A stretch of 64,000 nt of DNA, from NCBI GenBank assembly GCA_035578175.1, contig JAQMRL010000022.1, positions 1,612,001 through 1,676,000 on the forward strand. Direction: 5' to 3'. The notes below the pieces were generated by a model, which was given only the letters and a program-made list of their open reading frames with translations, had not been told where the DNA came from and made no database searches. Of the stretch, positions 48,083 through 58,440 are shown in pieces (the stretch's first letter is position 1; each line of letters starts with the position of its first letter). The stretch comes from Catonia carolina. Lineage: Eukaryota; Arthropoda; Insecta; Hemiptera; Achilidae. Made by a program: the position numbers and the translations under genes.

Positions 48083-48083
48083 T

Positions 48084-48901
48084 TGATACAACACAGTCAA
48101 GCCTAACCAGTATACGCACTAACACACACACAACACACATGCTATTTACAGAAACAAGTTGTCCAGACTCGGACCAATCAGGAGCCGGCTCGCCATGCTG
48201 CTCTCTGATTGGTTACAGGTTGGACAACCTAACAGTATATAAGCAAGTAGTTTTCACACACAGAGCAGTCTTACACCAGCAGTCAAGAGGGACACAACTA
48301 GACAACACAGCTCCAGCCGAAGAAACTCTATAAGGAAAACCAAGTCTTCTCGCTTCATTTCTGATGTCTCCTGCTTGCCCACGACGGGCCGTCCGCTGTT
48401 CCAGCGGCAATTAGTCGCTTCGCCGGGTTCGCCCAAGGCGGTGCTTCGCTGTTTTCTCTCGGGAATAGCGGAGGTTCGCACCCATGCGAACAGTCCTCCA
48501 CGACCTAAGCTTTCTACATAAACGACCCTTTTAAGGGCCGTCATCCTTAAGGTTAATTTATTTTATAATTTTTTCCCGATTCCAACCTGCTTATGTCAAG
48601 ACGCCGGGGAGGTAAAAAGGAGCAACACCGCCGAGCCCGACAACAACGACTCGCCGAACGGACGACCCCGTCACTGCAGCAGAGATCTCCTCGCCCCGTC
48701 GCATCACTTAGTTTAACCGTCGCGCCAAGGCCGGCTCCGTCACCCACCGTCACTGCACAATCTAACCATCATAAAACGGCCCTTTTCAGGGCCACCAATG
48801 TATTGCTCACCAAGGTTGCAAACCGCTACCCAGCACTGACTCAGGCCGGCGAACGACTCTTTGAGAGCCTCCTCGCTCCCTCCGCCGCCCGCCTGGTGTC
48901 A
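48084..48901 (+). repeat. 3' long terminal repeat, 818 bp, internally deleted
   Basis: Same termini as the 5' LTR but lacking 308 bp. The junction is a 4-bp GCAC microhomology (at 42836 and 43144 in the 5' LTR). The deletion removes most of the LTR ORF but keeps the promoter and the histone-like stem-loop (48778-48793). It happened after insertion, or by exchange, since LTRs start identical. Confidence 0.95.
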
Positions 48902-48936
48902 ACGTTGTAAACAAATTTTTTTTATTTTATACATAA

Positions 48937-49132
48937 TCACTTATTGTCACCTTCAATATAGACTCCTTCTCTATCCCTACAACGCTCCATGCGAATTTTC
49001 CATTGTTGGAAACAATGCTGGAAGTAATCTTCTGTCAGCTCCTTTAGGACACGTGCCGCTTTCACTTTTACAGCTTCCACAGACTCAAATCTTGTCCCTT
49101 TTAATGCAGATTTCACCTTAGGGAACAGGTAG
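48937..49132 (-). pseudogene. Mariner transposase C-terminal end, antisense copy
   Basis: The minus strand encodes the last 65 or so residues of a mariner transposase, parallel to 50670-50867, with its stop at 48937-48939 adjoining the left TIR once the LTR element is removed. It ends abruptly at 49132, where the sense transposase copy begins. It carries no catalytic residue. Confidence 0.8.
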
Positions 49133-49274
49133 ATAATAATAACATGTGATAAATCGTGGTTTGTTAGTTATAATCCGGAAACGAAGCGCCAATCCTTGCA
49201 CTGGAAGAGCTTAACTTCACCGAGAGCCAAAAAAGCTCGAATGTGCAAGTCAAAATTTAAGCCAATAATGATTG

Positions 49275-50398
49275 TGACACCAGGCGGGCGGCGGAGGGAG
49301 CGAGGAGGCTCTCAAAGAGTCGTTCGCCGGCCTGAGTCAGTGCTGGGTAGCGGTTTGCAACCTTGGTGAGCAATAAATTGGTGGCCCTGAAAAGGGCCGT
49401 TTTATGATGGTTAGATTGTGCTTCTAACGGCGGTCGTTGTACGTCAAGGCACGGCAGGCTTTTCGGCGTTCGGTCATGGTGTTTTCTATGGAAGAGACTT
49501 CGAGAGGATACTGAATAAGTGGGAGTCGGGGATCGTTCGATTGAATTATGGTATTGCGGGGAAGGTTACAGTAGGGTTTAGGAATATTGTCAAGAGCGAC
49601 GAAAAAGGTTTTAAGGCGGAATTTACGGGGTGTTGGAGGGAGAGGGGTGACTAATGTGGTTGGCAATGCGATCAACGGGAGGTGAGTAAAATAACGAGTA
49701 GGAGAAGGAGGGGGATGGTTAGGTGGTGCAGTGACGGTGGATGACGGAGCCGGCCTTGGCGCGACGGTTAAACTAAGTGATGCGACGGGGCGAGGAGATC
49801 TCTGCTGCAGTGACGGGGTCGTCCGTTCGGCGAGTCGTTGTTGTCGGGCTCGGCGGTGTTGCTCCTTTTTACCTCCCCGGCGTCTTGACATAAGCAGGTT
49901 GGAATCGGGAAAAATTATAAAATAAATTAACCTTAAGGATGACGGCCCTTAAAAGGGTCGTTTATGTAGAAAGCTTAGGTCGTGGAGGACTGTTCGCATG
50001 GGTGCGAACCTCCGCTATTCCCGAGAGAAACAGCGAAGCACCGCCTGGGGCGAACCCGGCGAAGCGACTAATTGCCGCTGGAACAGCGGACGGCCCGTCG
50101 TGGGCAAGCAGGAGACATCAGAAATAAAGCGAGAAGACTTGGTTTTCCTTATAGAGTTTCTTCGGCTGGAGCTGTGTTGTCTAGTTGTGTCCCTCTTGAC
50201 TGCTGGTGTAAGACTGCTCTGTGTGTGAAAACTACTTGCTTATATACTGTTAGGTTGTCCAACCTGTAACCAATCAGAGAGCAGCATGGCGAGCCGGCTC
50301 CTGATTGGTCCGAGTCTGGACAACTTGTTTCTGTAAATTGCATGTGTGTTGTGTGTGTGTTAGTGCGTATACTGGTTAGGCTTGACTGTGTTGTATCA
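49275..50398 (-). mobile_element. Solo LTR of the same Ty3/gypsy family, antisense
   Basis: 1124 bp, the same length as the 5' LTR at 42167, flanked by ATTG (49271-49274 and 50399-50402). It contains the intact 155-codon ORF (49424-49891, minus) and the stem-loop (49383-49398, minus). Loss of the internal region by LTR-LTR recombination is the usual origin. Confidence 0.95.
49424..49891 (-). CDS. LTR-encoded basic, proline-rich protein, second copy
   Basis: Its translation is identical over all 155 residues to the ORF at 42674-43141. The two copies lie in separate insertions, but near-identity of the whole LTRs means this alone is not evidence of selection. The stem-loop follows the stop by the same 25 nt. 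Confidence 0.45.
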   Translation of the reverse strand: MSRRRGGKKEQHRRARQQRLAERTTPSLQQRSPRPVASLSLTVAPRPAPSSTVTAPPNHPPPSPTRYFTHLPLIALPTTLVTPLPPTPRKFRLKTFFVALDNIPKPYCNLPRNTIIQSNDPRLPLIQYPLEVSSIENTMTERRKACRALTYNDRR

Positions 50399-50897
50399 AT
50401 TGTCTTTTTGATATCCATAGGATTGTGTACCTTTACTGGGTTTCTGAAGGTCAAACAATTAATCAATATTACTATTTTGAGTACTTTCTAAACTACGCCA
50501 AAGAGTAAGGAAAAAACGCCCCGAAATATGGAAGAACAAATTATGGATTCTCCACCAAGACAATGCGCCAGCTCATTCCGCATTATCTGTCAAAAGGTTC
50601 ATAGCCAAGTACAGCATCTCAGTGTTAGAACATTCACCTTATTCACCAGATTTTGCACCATGTGACTTCTACCTGTTCCCTGAGATGAAATCTGCATTAA
50701 AAGGGACAAGATTTGAGTCTGTGGAAGCTGTAAAACAGAAAGCGGCACGTGTCCTGAAGGAGCTGACATAAGATGACTTCCAGCACTGTTTCCAACATTG
50801 GAAAATTTGCATGGAGCGTTGTAGGGATAGAAAAGGAGTGTATATTGAAGGTGGCAATAAGAAGTGATTATGTATAAAATAAAAATAAATTTTTTTA

Positions 50898-50929
50898 CGT
50901 CAGTCTCGTTATTTAATAGCCACACCTCA
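50898..50929 (-). repeat. Mariner right terminal inverted repeat
   Basis: Inverted partner of 42134-42165, ending one base before the TA at 50930-50931. Confidence 0.9.
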
Positions 50930-50931
50930 TA

Positions 50932-51829
50932 CATGTCCCTCAACTGTTGAAACAAAGTATCCAAATGTATCTCTTTCTTGCATAGAACCGTGTATTGGTC
51001 AATGTACTGATAGAAAAGTACTGACTTATTTTAAAATATATAACTTTTGTAAATAAAAACAAAATAAAAGAAGAAATTATGAACTTTTGAATCTAAAATA
51101 ACTGTTTAAAACTTTTCTTCTTTTTTTTTAATTACATTTACTTAGTTTTAATTGCTTACATGTAGCAACTATAAAGTCCGTTAAACTTAATTACACACCA
51201 CGCTTTCCAGGAAAAGAAATATCTTTAGTAGGTGAGGCTAAGCAATATTCTGGTACTTGGCTAAGAGTTTCTAACTTCCTTTTAATATTCTATTTGTAAA
51301 GCAGGGAACTGTTAAAAACAATATTCAAAATAAGAACATTCTTAAATCGTGATCTGAGTTTCATTTAAGTACTGCTGCAACACTTGTATAGTATTTAGGC
51401 CAAGAAATAAAAACAGTGTTTGGATGTTAAGTACGGTACAGAAAAAAGTAAAGTTGAGAGTTGAAACAGTTTAATGAATGTGTGGAGAGTTTATAGAAGA
51501 AGATGGTCGATAGGTTAAGAACTAGAAACTCTTCTTCGGATGTGATCGGCAATCGAATCATGTACTGTAAACTGCTCATGTCCAGGAAAACGGTGAAGTA
51601 AAAGAGCGTTGGCAGTGATATTCGAAATGCCAGTCGCCTCTTATATAGTGTACTTCTTTTCTACTTGAATGTTCCACGTATCTTCAAGCTCGTAAAAGTT
51701 ATTTGAACCGACTTCATGATACGGGATTTTAGATGATAGGCTTGAAATTTTCTTTTTACACCTGTTTTAAATACATAGTAGTTTGTTTAATGCATTAGTA
51801 AAATTTATGCGTAAATTCATATATTTTTC
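50932..51829. other. AT-rich non-coding DNA
   Basis: No gene recognised. Confidence 0.5.
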
Positions 51830-53130
51830 TTTATCTTGCCTGTATGAATATATAGGGAGAAAAGTATTGTTTTTATGCCGATTTTTCACCGGAACTACAC
51901 GTTTTTAGACCCCCTGAACACAAAAAACATGTTTCTAGTGATTATTCTGTGTGTGCGTGCGTGTGTGCCTGTGTGCGCGCGCGCGCGTGTGTGTGTGTGT
52001 ATGTGTGTGTGCGTGCACAGAATATCTCAAGAACGGAACATCGTACGAACTTGAAACTTGAAACTTAAGTTAGGTACTACTAGAGGACCCGACATGAAAA
52101 TTTTCATCAAAATCGGTCAACCGGAAGCAGTAGTTTATTCGTGTCATTTTTCACTTTTTTAGATTTTCTCAAAAACGGCTCGTACGAATTTTTTATTAAA
52201 TCACCTCATTAACTAACTTTTTTAATCTTTTACAAGATTGGGTAGGCGCCATGTCTGCTGAAATTCTTGGGGAGACTGTTTTCAAGTATAAAAATTGTTT
52301 AAGATTTCGACTTTTATATAAATGCATTTTAGCGCAAAAATGTATACAATAAAAGTTGTGGATAATTTAAAATCCTACAACTTTTATTTTCAAACATGTT
52401 TTTGTCTAACGAAAAAGTGTAAAAAATCGATTTTTTACGATTTCAGCCTTAGTATGCATTTTACGACAAAATTGTATGTAACCAAATTTATAGGAAATTA
52501 AAAGATTTACAACTTTAATTTAGAGCATTTTTCTTTAGAGAGCCTAGTTTAGCGTGAAAGACTGATTTTCCGTCTTTTTAAGCCAAACTGAGTTTGATTT
52601 TCATTTTGCGTCTTTCACTTACGATTAAAATTAGGTTATGTTTTTTGAGCTTAGTTTTTGTTTATTTCTAATGTAACTTCTTATAGAAAATGCACCTCTT
52701 TACGTTAACAACAAAACCTTACATACAGATTTGAAAACACCACTTGTACAAAATTCCATCGAATACCTATACAAACGCTTTCACGACGTCACACGAACAT
52801 GAGAATCCCCTGGTATGTTCACTTTTCACCTTCCATTTACCTGATAATCCCCCTAGAAGCCTTAAAAGACGCTGGAGTAGAGACCTGCTAATTTGATATA
52901 CAAATTTCATTCTTGGGGAGGCACCAATGGGGGCCCTACCCCTCTCATGCCTATCATGTCATTTACATTATTATCATAATCATCACATTTACTTGTTGCA
53001 AAATTTTACAGTTGTAAATAAAGAATTATAGAGAAAAAAAAATGTCTAATGTTTTATTACTGATGTTAGATTATATTGTCCATTATTTTCATTGGCAAGA
53101 GAAAGTTGTGTGAGTGTTTCACACCATACT
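51830..53130 (+). repeat. Dispersed repeat with internal (GT)n, copy 2, interrupted
   Basis: Homologous to 36914-37872. It is split by a Jockey insertion between 52674 and 53045. The GT/GC tract at 51950-52018 is more mixed than in copy 1. Confidence 0.85.
52675..53044 (+). mobile_element. 5'-truncated Jockey-like insertion with TSD
   Basis: Reads NAPLYVNNKTLHTDLKTPLV at the start and SLKRRWSRDLLI near the end, then a 3' UTR with AATAAAG and an A tail (53032-53042). The 8-bp TCTAATGT at 52667-52674 and 53045-53052 is the target duplication, confirmed by the empty site in copy 1 at 37780. Stops interrupt the frame. Confidence 0.9.
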
Positions 53131-53805
53131 TTTTAAATGTTAATATCCAAAGCACGTTAAATTAAAGGATATTATTAAACTGTTCAATTAATTTAACTGT
53201 TCTCTGAATATTCACAAGAACCATGAATTACTAACTGATCGCTAATAATCATTTTTAAATTATAAATCGGGTTAAAAAATAAAGAAGTCTTCGTATAAAA
53301 TATGTCCCAACTTTCTTTTTTTTTAAATATTTTCTATTCATTTAAACTCCTCATTTCTGCTTCACCGGTTTCTTCCCTCTGGATCATTATGTTAATATTA
53401 TTAGGAACTAATAATAAAGATAATTTTGAGTTTTTTAAAGACTTTAGAGTTTATAAATTTCAAATAAGTAGTAACTTAATGTTTCCTTAATAATTATTAA
53501 ACGAATTTTTTTCTCAGTAACTAATTTTATGTTTGAACTATAGTATAAGTCTATTATAGAGGCGAACGCTTTCACTTATTTTATATCATCTAAAATGTTA
53601 TTCACACTTAAGTCAATTTTTTTTAATTAGGCTGCTTTTCTTTATCTTTATAAATATTTGTTACATTTTTTTCTGAAAATGTTAAAAAACAAAATTAATT
53701 TTTTTCTACAAAATCAAAAATGTATACTATTTGTGGTTAGTATTAAATGGATTTTAGACAGCCTCGTGGCCAATTTCACACACTATTATTAGCAGTTATT
53801 TGTCT
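53131..53805. other. AT-rich non-coding DNA
   Basis: No gene recognised. Confidence 0.5.
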
Positions 53806-54325
53806 GCAGTAAGAAAGCATTCATCAAATTGAAGGCAATGCTAACAAACAAAGACCTTCAGTTGCCTCTCAGATTGAGGGCTCTAAGATGTTATGTATTT
53901 TCTATCGTACTATATGGAATGGAAGCTTGGACATTGAAGAAACAACACATAAAGAAGATAGAAGCGTTCGAAATGTGGTGTTACAGGAGAATATTGAAAA
54001 TTCAGTGGGTCCAAAAGGTTACCAATGTTGAGGTGCTCCGACGTTTAAATAAGGGGTTAGAAGTTATGAAAAGTATAAAAACAGGAAAACTAGAATATTT
54101 GGGTCACATAACCAGAGGAGAAAAATATGAGTTGCTGAGAATTATTATGCAGGGAAGGATCCGAGGAAGAAGAGGCGTAGGAAGAAGACGCATCTCCTGG
54201 CTGCGGAATCTTAGAGAATGGTTCAACTGTAGTTCATTGCAACTATTCAGAGCGGCAGCCAGCAAAGTGACCATAGCCATTATGATATTCAACCTCCGAT
54301 AGGAGATGGAACTTTAAGAAGAAGA
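53806..54325 (+). pseudogene. Non-LTR retrotransposon, RT C-terminal fragment with (GAA)n tail
   Basis: A 157-codon open frame reads RLRALRCYVFSIVLYGMEAW, KIEAFEMWCYRRILKIQWVQ, KLEYLGHITRGEKYELL, IMQGRIRGRRGVGRRRISWL and a terminal AASKVTIAIMIFNLR. This is the C-terminal domain of an insect LINE, ending in a short UTR and an AAGAAGAAG tail (54317-54328). It is in the same group as 32733-33125 and better preserved. 5'-truncated: no endonuclease or palm. Confidence 0.85.
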
Positions 54326-54944
54326 AGTAAGAAAACTATTTTAAAGAGGATTTGTACCCACTTGTTCGATTTTTTTATTGAGTGGCCCGTTTCCAGTTTG
54401 TGGCCAGTCTGGAATTGATAAACATCTTTGGGCATCCGCTTCAACCACAAGGAAATTTTCATAAATTTAGCTAAAGGCAATCAGCAGATTAAATGGTTAT
54501 TAGGATAAAAACTTCTTAAATTAACTATTACCTGTATTATTTTATTAAATATCATTTCCTAAGTATGCTAACCAGATAACTCCATTGTTAGACTAAAATT
54601 AAAATGTGACTTTGGTATCATTAGAAAAAAGAAAACGAAGTCTATCTGCTAGAAAGATTGTCAACTCCAATAGTAAATATATCTTATCCGCTGTTATTGT
54701 GTATTAAGGCGCGCTTTATAGTGATCTATGATTCTCTACGGGAGATACACAAGTTTCATTCAGTTTTTCAACACTCCTGTAAAGTTTCAGGATATGGAGT
54801 TGGCTGGTTAACAATCTTCACCAACAATATTTCACTGACACATCCCAATCTTTCTTTCTTTTAAACAATTTTATATTAAATTTAAACTCATTAAATAGAT
54901 GTTTATATTAAATTGAACTCATTAAATTAATATTAATATAAAAG

Positions 54945-55006
54945 TTTTTGCTGTTATGAGTCGGAACAGGCGCAAGCCTAATCCTTGTTTGTAAGAAGAA
55001 GAAGAG
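54945..55006 (+). mobile_element. Extreme 3' tail of a LINE
   Basis: GAGTCGGAACAGGC, GCCTAATCCTTG and a (GAA)n tail match the ends of 5985-6565 (minus) and 61065-61470. It lies within near-duplicate AT-rich flanks (AACTCATTAAATTAATATT), which may be its target duplication. Confidence 0.65.
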
Positions 55007-55051
55007 ATTAATTTAAACTCATTAAATTAATATTTATATTAAATTAAATGT

Positions 55052-55216
55052 GTCAACACCGTGAAAAAAGAAATTACGCAGCTAAGTTCTAAATATCAAG
55101 AAAAATTTGCAGATTACCCGAATTCTTTGGCGCTTAATTTACTTGATAACAGCGAAGACGTAACACGACTGAAACGAATAAAATTGCTTGACCTTCCGTT
55201 TAGATTTACCGACTAA
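55052..55216 (+). pseudogene. Jockey-like RT C-terminal end
   Basis: Open for 54 codons, reading KKEITQLSSKYQEKFADYPN, SLALNLLDNSEDVTRLKRIK and LLDLPFRFTD to the stop, closely parallel to the end of 20478-20852 and 17545-17910. An AT-rich 3' UTR continues to roughly 55510. Confidence 0.8.
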
Positions 55217-56946
55217 CCTACATTTTAAATAATTGAAGTCCATATCAACATTAACATCATCTCTATTAACATCATCTTCTTCCTCTACGCATTCTACTAT
55301 CACCGATATTAATTTTGTTACCTTTTCTATTATCATTATTCATCTTTTATCTAGTTAATATTTTCAAAAATCATACCTAATTATTTTTCCATTCCGAAGC
55401 AATACCATTTGGTATTGTCTTCGTCATGTGAACCCGTTCATGCTATTTACCTATAGTTTTTGTTTTTAAACTGATTGTAAATAATCTCAGATAATAAATT
55501 AATAAATTTAATGAAAGAGCCGCTCTTAAACCCACTTGTCCCTTAATTTAAATTTTCCACAAATAACTTCTAAAAATAAATTACCTCCTTTCAAGTCCCA
55601 GTTCCAATGTCCCACGAACCAGAATCCTATTTCCTATTTAAACTATAAAATTCCCCCTAAATTTCTTGAGGTTGCAATTATTCTGTTATATTGTTCCCCG
55701 AGCGACCAGGTGTTCCTTAACACGATGTCGCCATCATAGGGCTTCTTAGCCCTCTCAACCAGGATTCAGGATTCATTCTCAGATAATAGAAAAAAAATTA
55801 AACTCCTCATTTGTTCACTGGTTTTCTTCCTCAGGATATGTGAACCTACGACGATGCTCCGGAATCTTATTTTTTGCTTTCTTGTAATCTTGTAGTTTAC
55901 AAAAGTAGTTTACAAAAAATCTTGTACAGACTTACAAAAATCATTTGTACTGATCAGTAAAATTTGTATTAGAATCTTGATAGACGGTCTCTGGTTATAA
56001 GTACACTAAGCAGTATCAAGGAGTACATTTTACAATAATTATTAAAGTTTACTTTGTATTTTAAATTAAAAAATATTATGGTTATGAATTTTTTATGTTT
56101 CACTTTTATTACTCAAAATTTTGTACGAGAAAGTTTCAATTAAAAATTTTAAGAGTGAACTTTTTAACTAACTTTAAAAAGCTTCATTTTAGTCACATGG
56201 TCGTATTATAACTATTTATCAAAATGGAGGTAGTCTATATATAAAAGGTGTTGACTAGGCTATACGCTATAATTAACTGATATAAAAACATAAAGAATGT
56301 AATTAATTATTAATCTTTACTAAAATAAATGACTCTTCTAACGTAAAATAAAACTTCCAGTTTCTTTATATTCCAAAATTAAATTAAAGTCAATTTCGGC
56401 TTAATTTGTTTATGCTACTTACCGTCCTTTTAAGTGCTGTTTTATTAAATTTTCGTAAGAGAGATAATATTTTGCAACCGAGTAATATATTATGTTACGT
56501 TAAGCGGTAAATTCAGCTACGTAACTCCTTCCCATCTTCGTATCTTCCCTTATAACACTCATAGAACACAACACTTCAAATAAGACACGAACTCCGGGTG
56601 GGCTCCAGTTAAAATAACCCACCCGTCTTAATCTACAGCACATCACTGATCAAGCACACTCTTCAAAGTACTACATCGAAGTGAAGCAAAGGAATTTTAT
56701 ATTTATACGTCTTTATTAATTAGATAAGCCAATCAAAATTAATTACAAAGTCTAATTTACCTTCACATACTCGTTTTACGACCTAACTGCTAACGTAATC
56801 AGAATATTTAAAAAAATTTAATTAAGCGATGACTCAAACGAAATTGAGTTCTTTATTTTATACTTTTTTACTTATTTACGAAACTTGTATGGTTATTAAC
56901 GTGCAATAAATGTAAGCGTACAGGAAAACCTATGTGGTACTTTACA
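55217..56946. other. Jockey 3' UTR and AT-rich non-coding DNA
   Basis: 56595-56625 can form a hairpin with CGGGTGGG/CCCACCCG arms. No gene recognised. Confidence 0.5.
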
Positions 56947-57123
56947 TCTATACTAATATTATAAAGACAAAGCGTGTTTTTTTTTTGCAGGCTAATTTCC
57001 AAAACTACAGAACGGATTTTCATGAAATTCTGACAGCATATTCGTATTTATATTTACAGCAACATTTTATTTAAAAATTTTCAAAAATGATATCCTTAAG
57101 GGCCCTAATGAATATTGTCATAA

Positions 57124-57178
<55 letters not shown>

Positions 57179-57281
57179 CGCGCGTGTGTGTGTGTTTACT
57201 TGTAAGTATTGCTGTTGAAGTAGATGAAGGAATTTTATATGGGTGAGAGACCTACGCGGGGGAAATGATAAAACGTCAGTT

Positions 57282-57321
<40 letters not shown>

Positions 57322-57673
57322 CGCGCGCGTGCGTGCGCGCGTGTGAGTGAATGGGGGAAAGGGAGAAAGGAGGGGAGAGTGATGATTTTTTTTTTTGTTT
57401 AACGTCCGACTGTTCTGCAATTACTGCTAATGCAGACGGTGAAGAAGAAATAATTTTTTTGTAACGTATGAAAATATGCCGTGCCTGAATGGGATTCGAA
57501 CCTCATTCAGGCACGGCATATTTTACAGGGAGAGTGATGAGGGGGAGGAGAATAGAGAGAGGGGGAGAGAGAGAGAATAAAGTCAATTTAGCAGCTAAAC
57601 AATTTATGTTACATATTTATATTTAAAAAAATTATTACACGTATCGCGTGCGAAGCCGCGCGGAACTTGCTAG
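56947..57673 (+). mobile_element. Non-autonomous Helitron
   Basis: Starts TCTATACTAATATTATAAAG directly after an A and ends with a GC-rich CGCGTGCGAAGCCGCG hairpin region and CTAG followed by T. That is the A^T insertion, 5' TC and 3' CTRR structure of Helitrons, with the 5' motif widespread in insects. No Rep/helicase. It includes two GT/GC microsatellites (57127-57198 and 57285-57346) and a nested SINE. Confidence 0.85.
57386..57527 (-). mobile_element. tRNA-derived SINE nested in the Helitron, 5' end inverted
   Basis: Flanked by a perfect 13-bp duplication GGGAGAGTGATGA (57373-57385 and 57528-57540). On the minus strand the element should run through the B-box to its tRNA head. Instead, at the B-box it folds back into an inverted copy of its own CATTCAGGCACGGCATATTTT segment. 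Such 5' inversions arise by twin priming. Confidence 0.85.
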
Positions 57674-57951
57674 TACTCTCATATAGTAATTGTGATACAC
57701 ACTACCAATATTTTTTGCCGAATGTTGTTTCTCTACGCTTTTCTACTGAAAGATATCAAATTCATACATATATAAAAATGAATAAAATACTAAATGGTGA
57801 CGTATGTCGGTTAGATAATAATGATGTGAATTTTGTATTACTCCTAACTATCGTAATTTATTACTTTTGGACTAGTTGTTAGTCTACAGTCACTGTTAAC
57901 CTTCTGTCGTAGAGTAGAAAATTCTTCTTCTTCTTCTTAATCTTATACTTA

Positions 57952-57954
57952 TTA

Positions 57955-58008
<54 letters not shown>

Positions 58009-58440
58009 GCAAGTGTAAGGCCCAGAGCCTATTACTCGATGAAATTGGTCTTTCCACCTTTTCTTTGGTCGACCTAGATCCCTTCTACCCTCAAGCTGAT
58101 ATTCTTCACTTCTTCGCGGGAGTCTCATCTCCTCTATACGTCTCACATGATCCCACCTGTTCTGTCTATATTTCCGCACCATCTTATTAATCGATTGAAG
58201 GCCGAACATCATCATTCCTCCTCACATCCCATCTGGTATAGACAGCCACCGACCTCAGAAACTGCATCACCGCTCCCTGCAGTCTCACCTCGTGTTCACG
58301 TGTAAGTGTCCATGTTTCGCTACCATATAAGCAGCCTGGAATAGACATCACCATATAAAATTTCTACAAAGTCTCCCTTCTGGCCTTATTTCTGAGGGTA
58401 CACTTATTCCTTTTCTTTTCTTTTCTTGTTTCTTTTCTTA
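57952..58440 (-). pseudogene. Non-LTR retrotransposon, RT C-terminal fragment with (TAA)n tail
   Basis: On the minus strand, about 58200-58390 reads CLYGSETWTLTREHEVRLQG and 58015-58215 reads KYRQNRWDHVRRIEEMRLPR to GRRDLGRPKKRWKDQ. This is the LINE C-terminal signature. The (TTA)n tract at 57952-58008 is the antisense microsatellite-like tail. The blocks are in different frames. Confidence 0.75.

Larger units (their letters stand above)
42167..48901 (+). mobile_element. Ty3/gypsy-type LTR retrotransposon, nearly complete
   Basis: The 6735-bp element has a 5' LTR (42167-43290), tRNA-Lys primer site, gag, -1 frameshift site, pol (protease, RT, RNase H, integrase), a 3' region with a duplicated hydrophobic ORF, polypurine tract and a 3' LTR (48084-48901). 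TSD ACGT at 42163-42166 and 48902-48905. Its GC-richer base composition stands out against the host. The gene order protease-RT-RNase H-integrase and the GPY/F end of integrase place it in Ty3/gypsy; there is no recognisable envelope gene. LTRs over 1 kb, a tRNA-Lys primer and 4-bp duplication suggest the Osvaldo/Ulysses group (inference). One stop in pol and a shortened 3' LTR make it defective but young. Confidence 0.95.
49133..50867 (+). pseudogene. Mariner (DD34D) transposase, central to C-terminal part, interrupted
   Basis: Runs 49133-49274, is interrupted by the solo LTR and its duplication, and resumes 50403-50867. Motifs in order: ITCDKSW with catalytic Asp 1 (49148-49150), YNPETKRQS, PRAKKARM, then FDIHRIV after the LTR, GQTINQYYYFE, KKRPEIWKN, LHQDNAPAH with Asp 2 (50559-50561), YSPDFAPCDFYLFP with Asp 3 (50664-50666). 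There are 34 residues between Asp 2 and Asp 3, the mariner hallmark. At least two 1-bp frameshifts (near 50408 and 50482) and a TAA at 50769-50771 kill it; the N-terminal DNA-binding half is missing. The stop is at 50865-50867. Confidence 0.9.
42132..50931. mobile_element. Chimeric mariner element with two 3' ends, host to two LTR insertions
   Basis: TA at 42132-42133 and 50930-50931 flank near-identical terminal inverted repeats (42134-42165 and 50898-50929). From the left terminus inward, after removal of the LTR element, the DNA is the antisense 3' end of a mariner transposase (48937-49132). It then switches at about 49132/49133 to sense transposase from the first catalytic aspartate to the stop (49133-49274 plus 50403-50867). 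The normal 5' end has thus been replaced by an inverted second 3' end, as expected after aberrant gap repair or template switching. Two Ty3/gypsy-family insertions followed. Confidence 0.88.

Noticed and set aside
47651..48083. Envelope gene
   Set aside because: Only 433 bp remain between pol and the 3' LTR; no signal peptide, furin site or fusion domain.
57235..57420. 61-codon minus-strand frame (His/Thr/Arg repeats)
   Set aside because: It is the translation of a GT/GC microsatellite.
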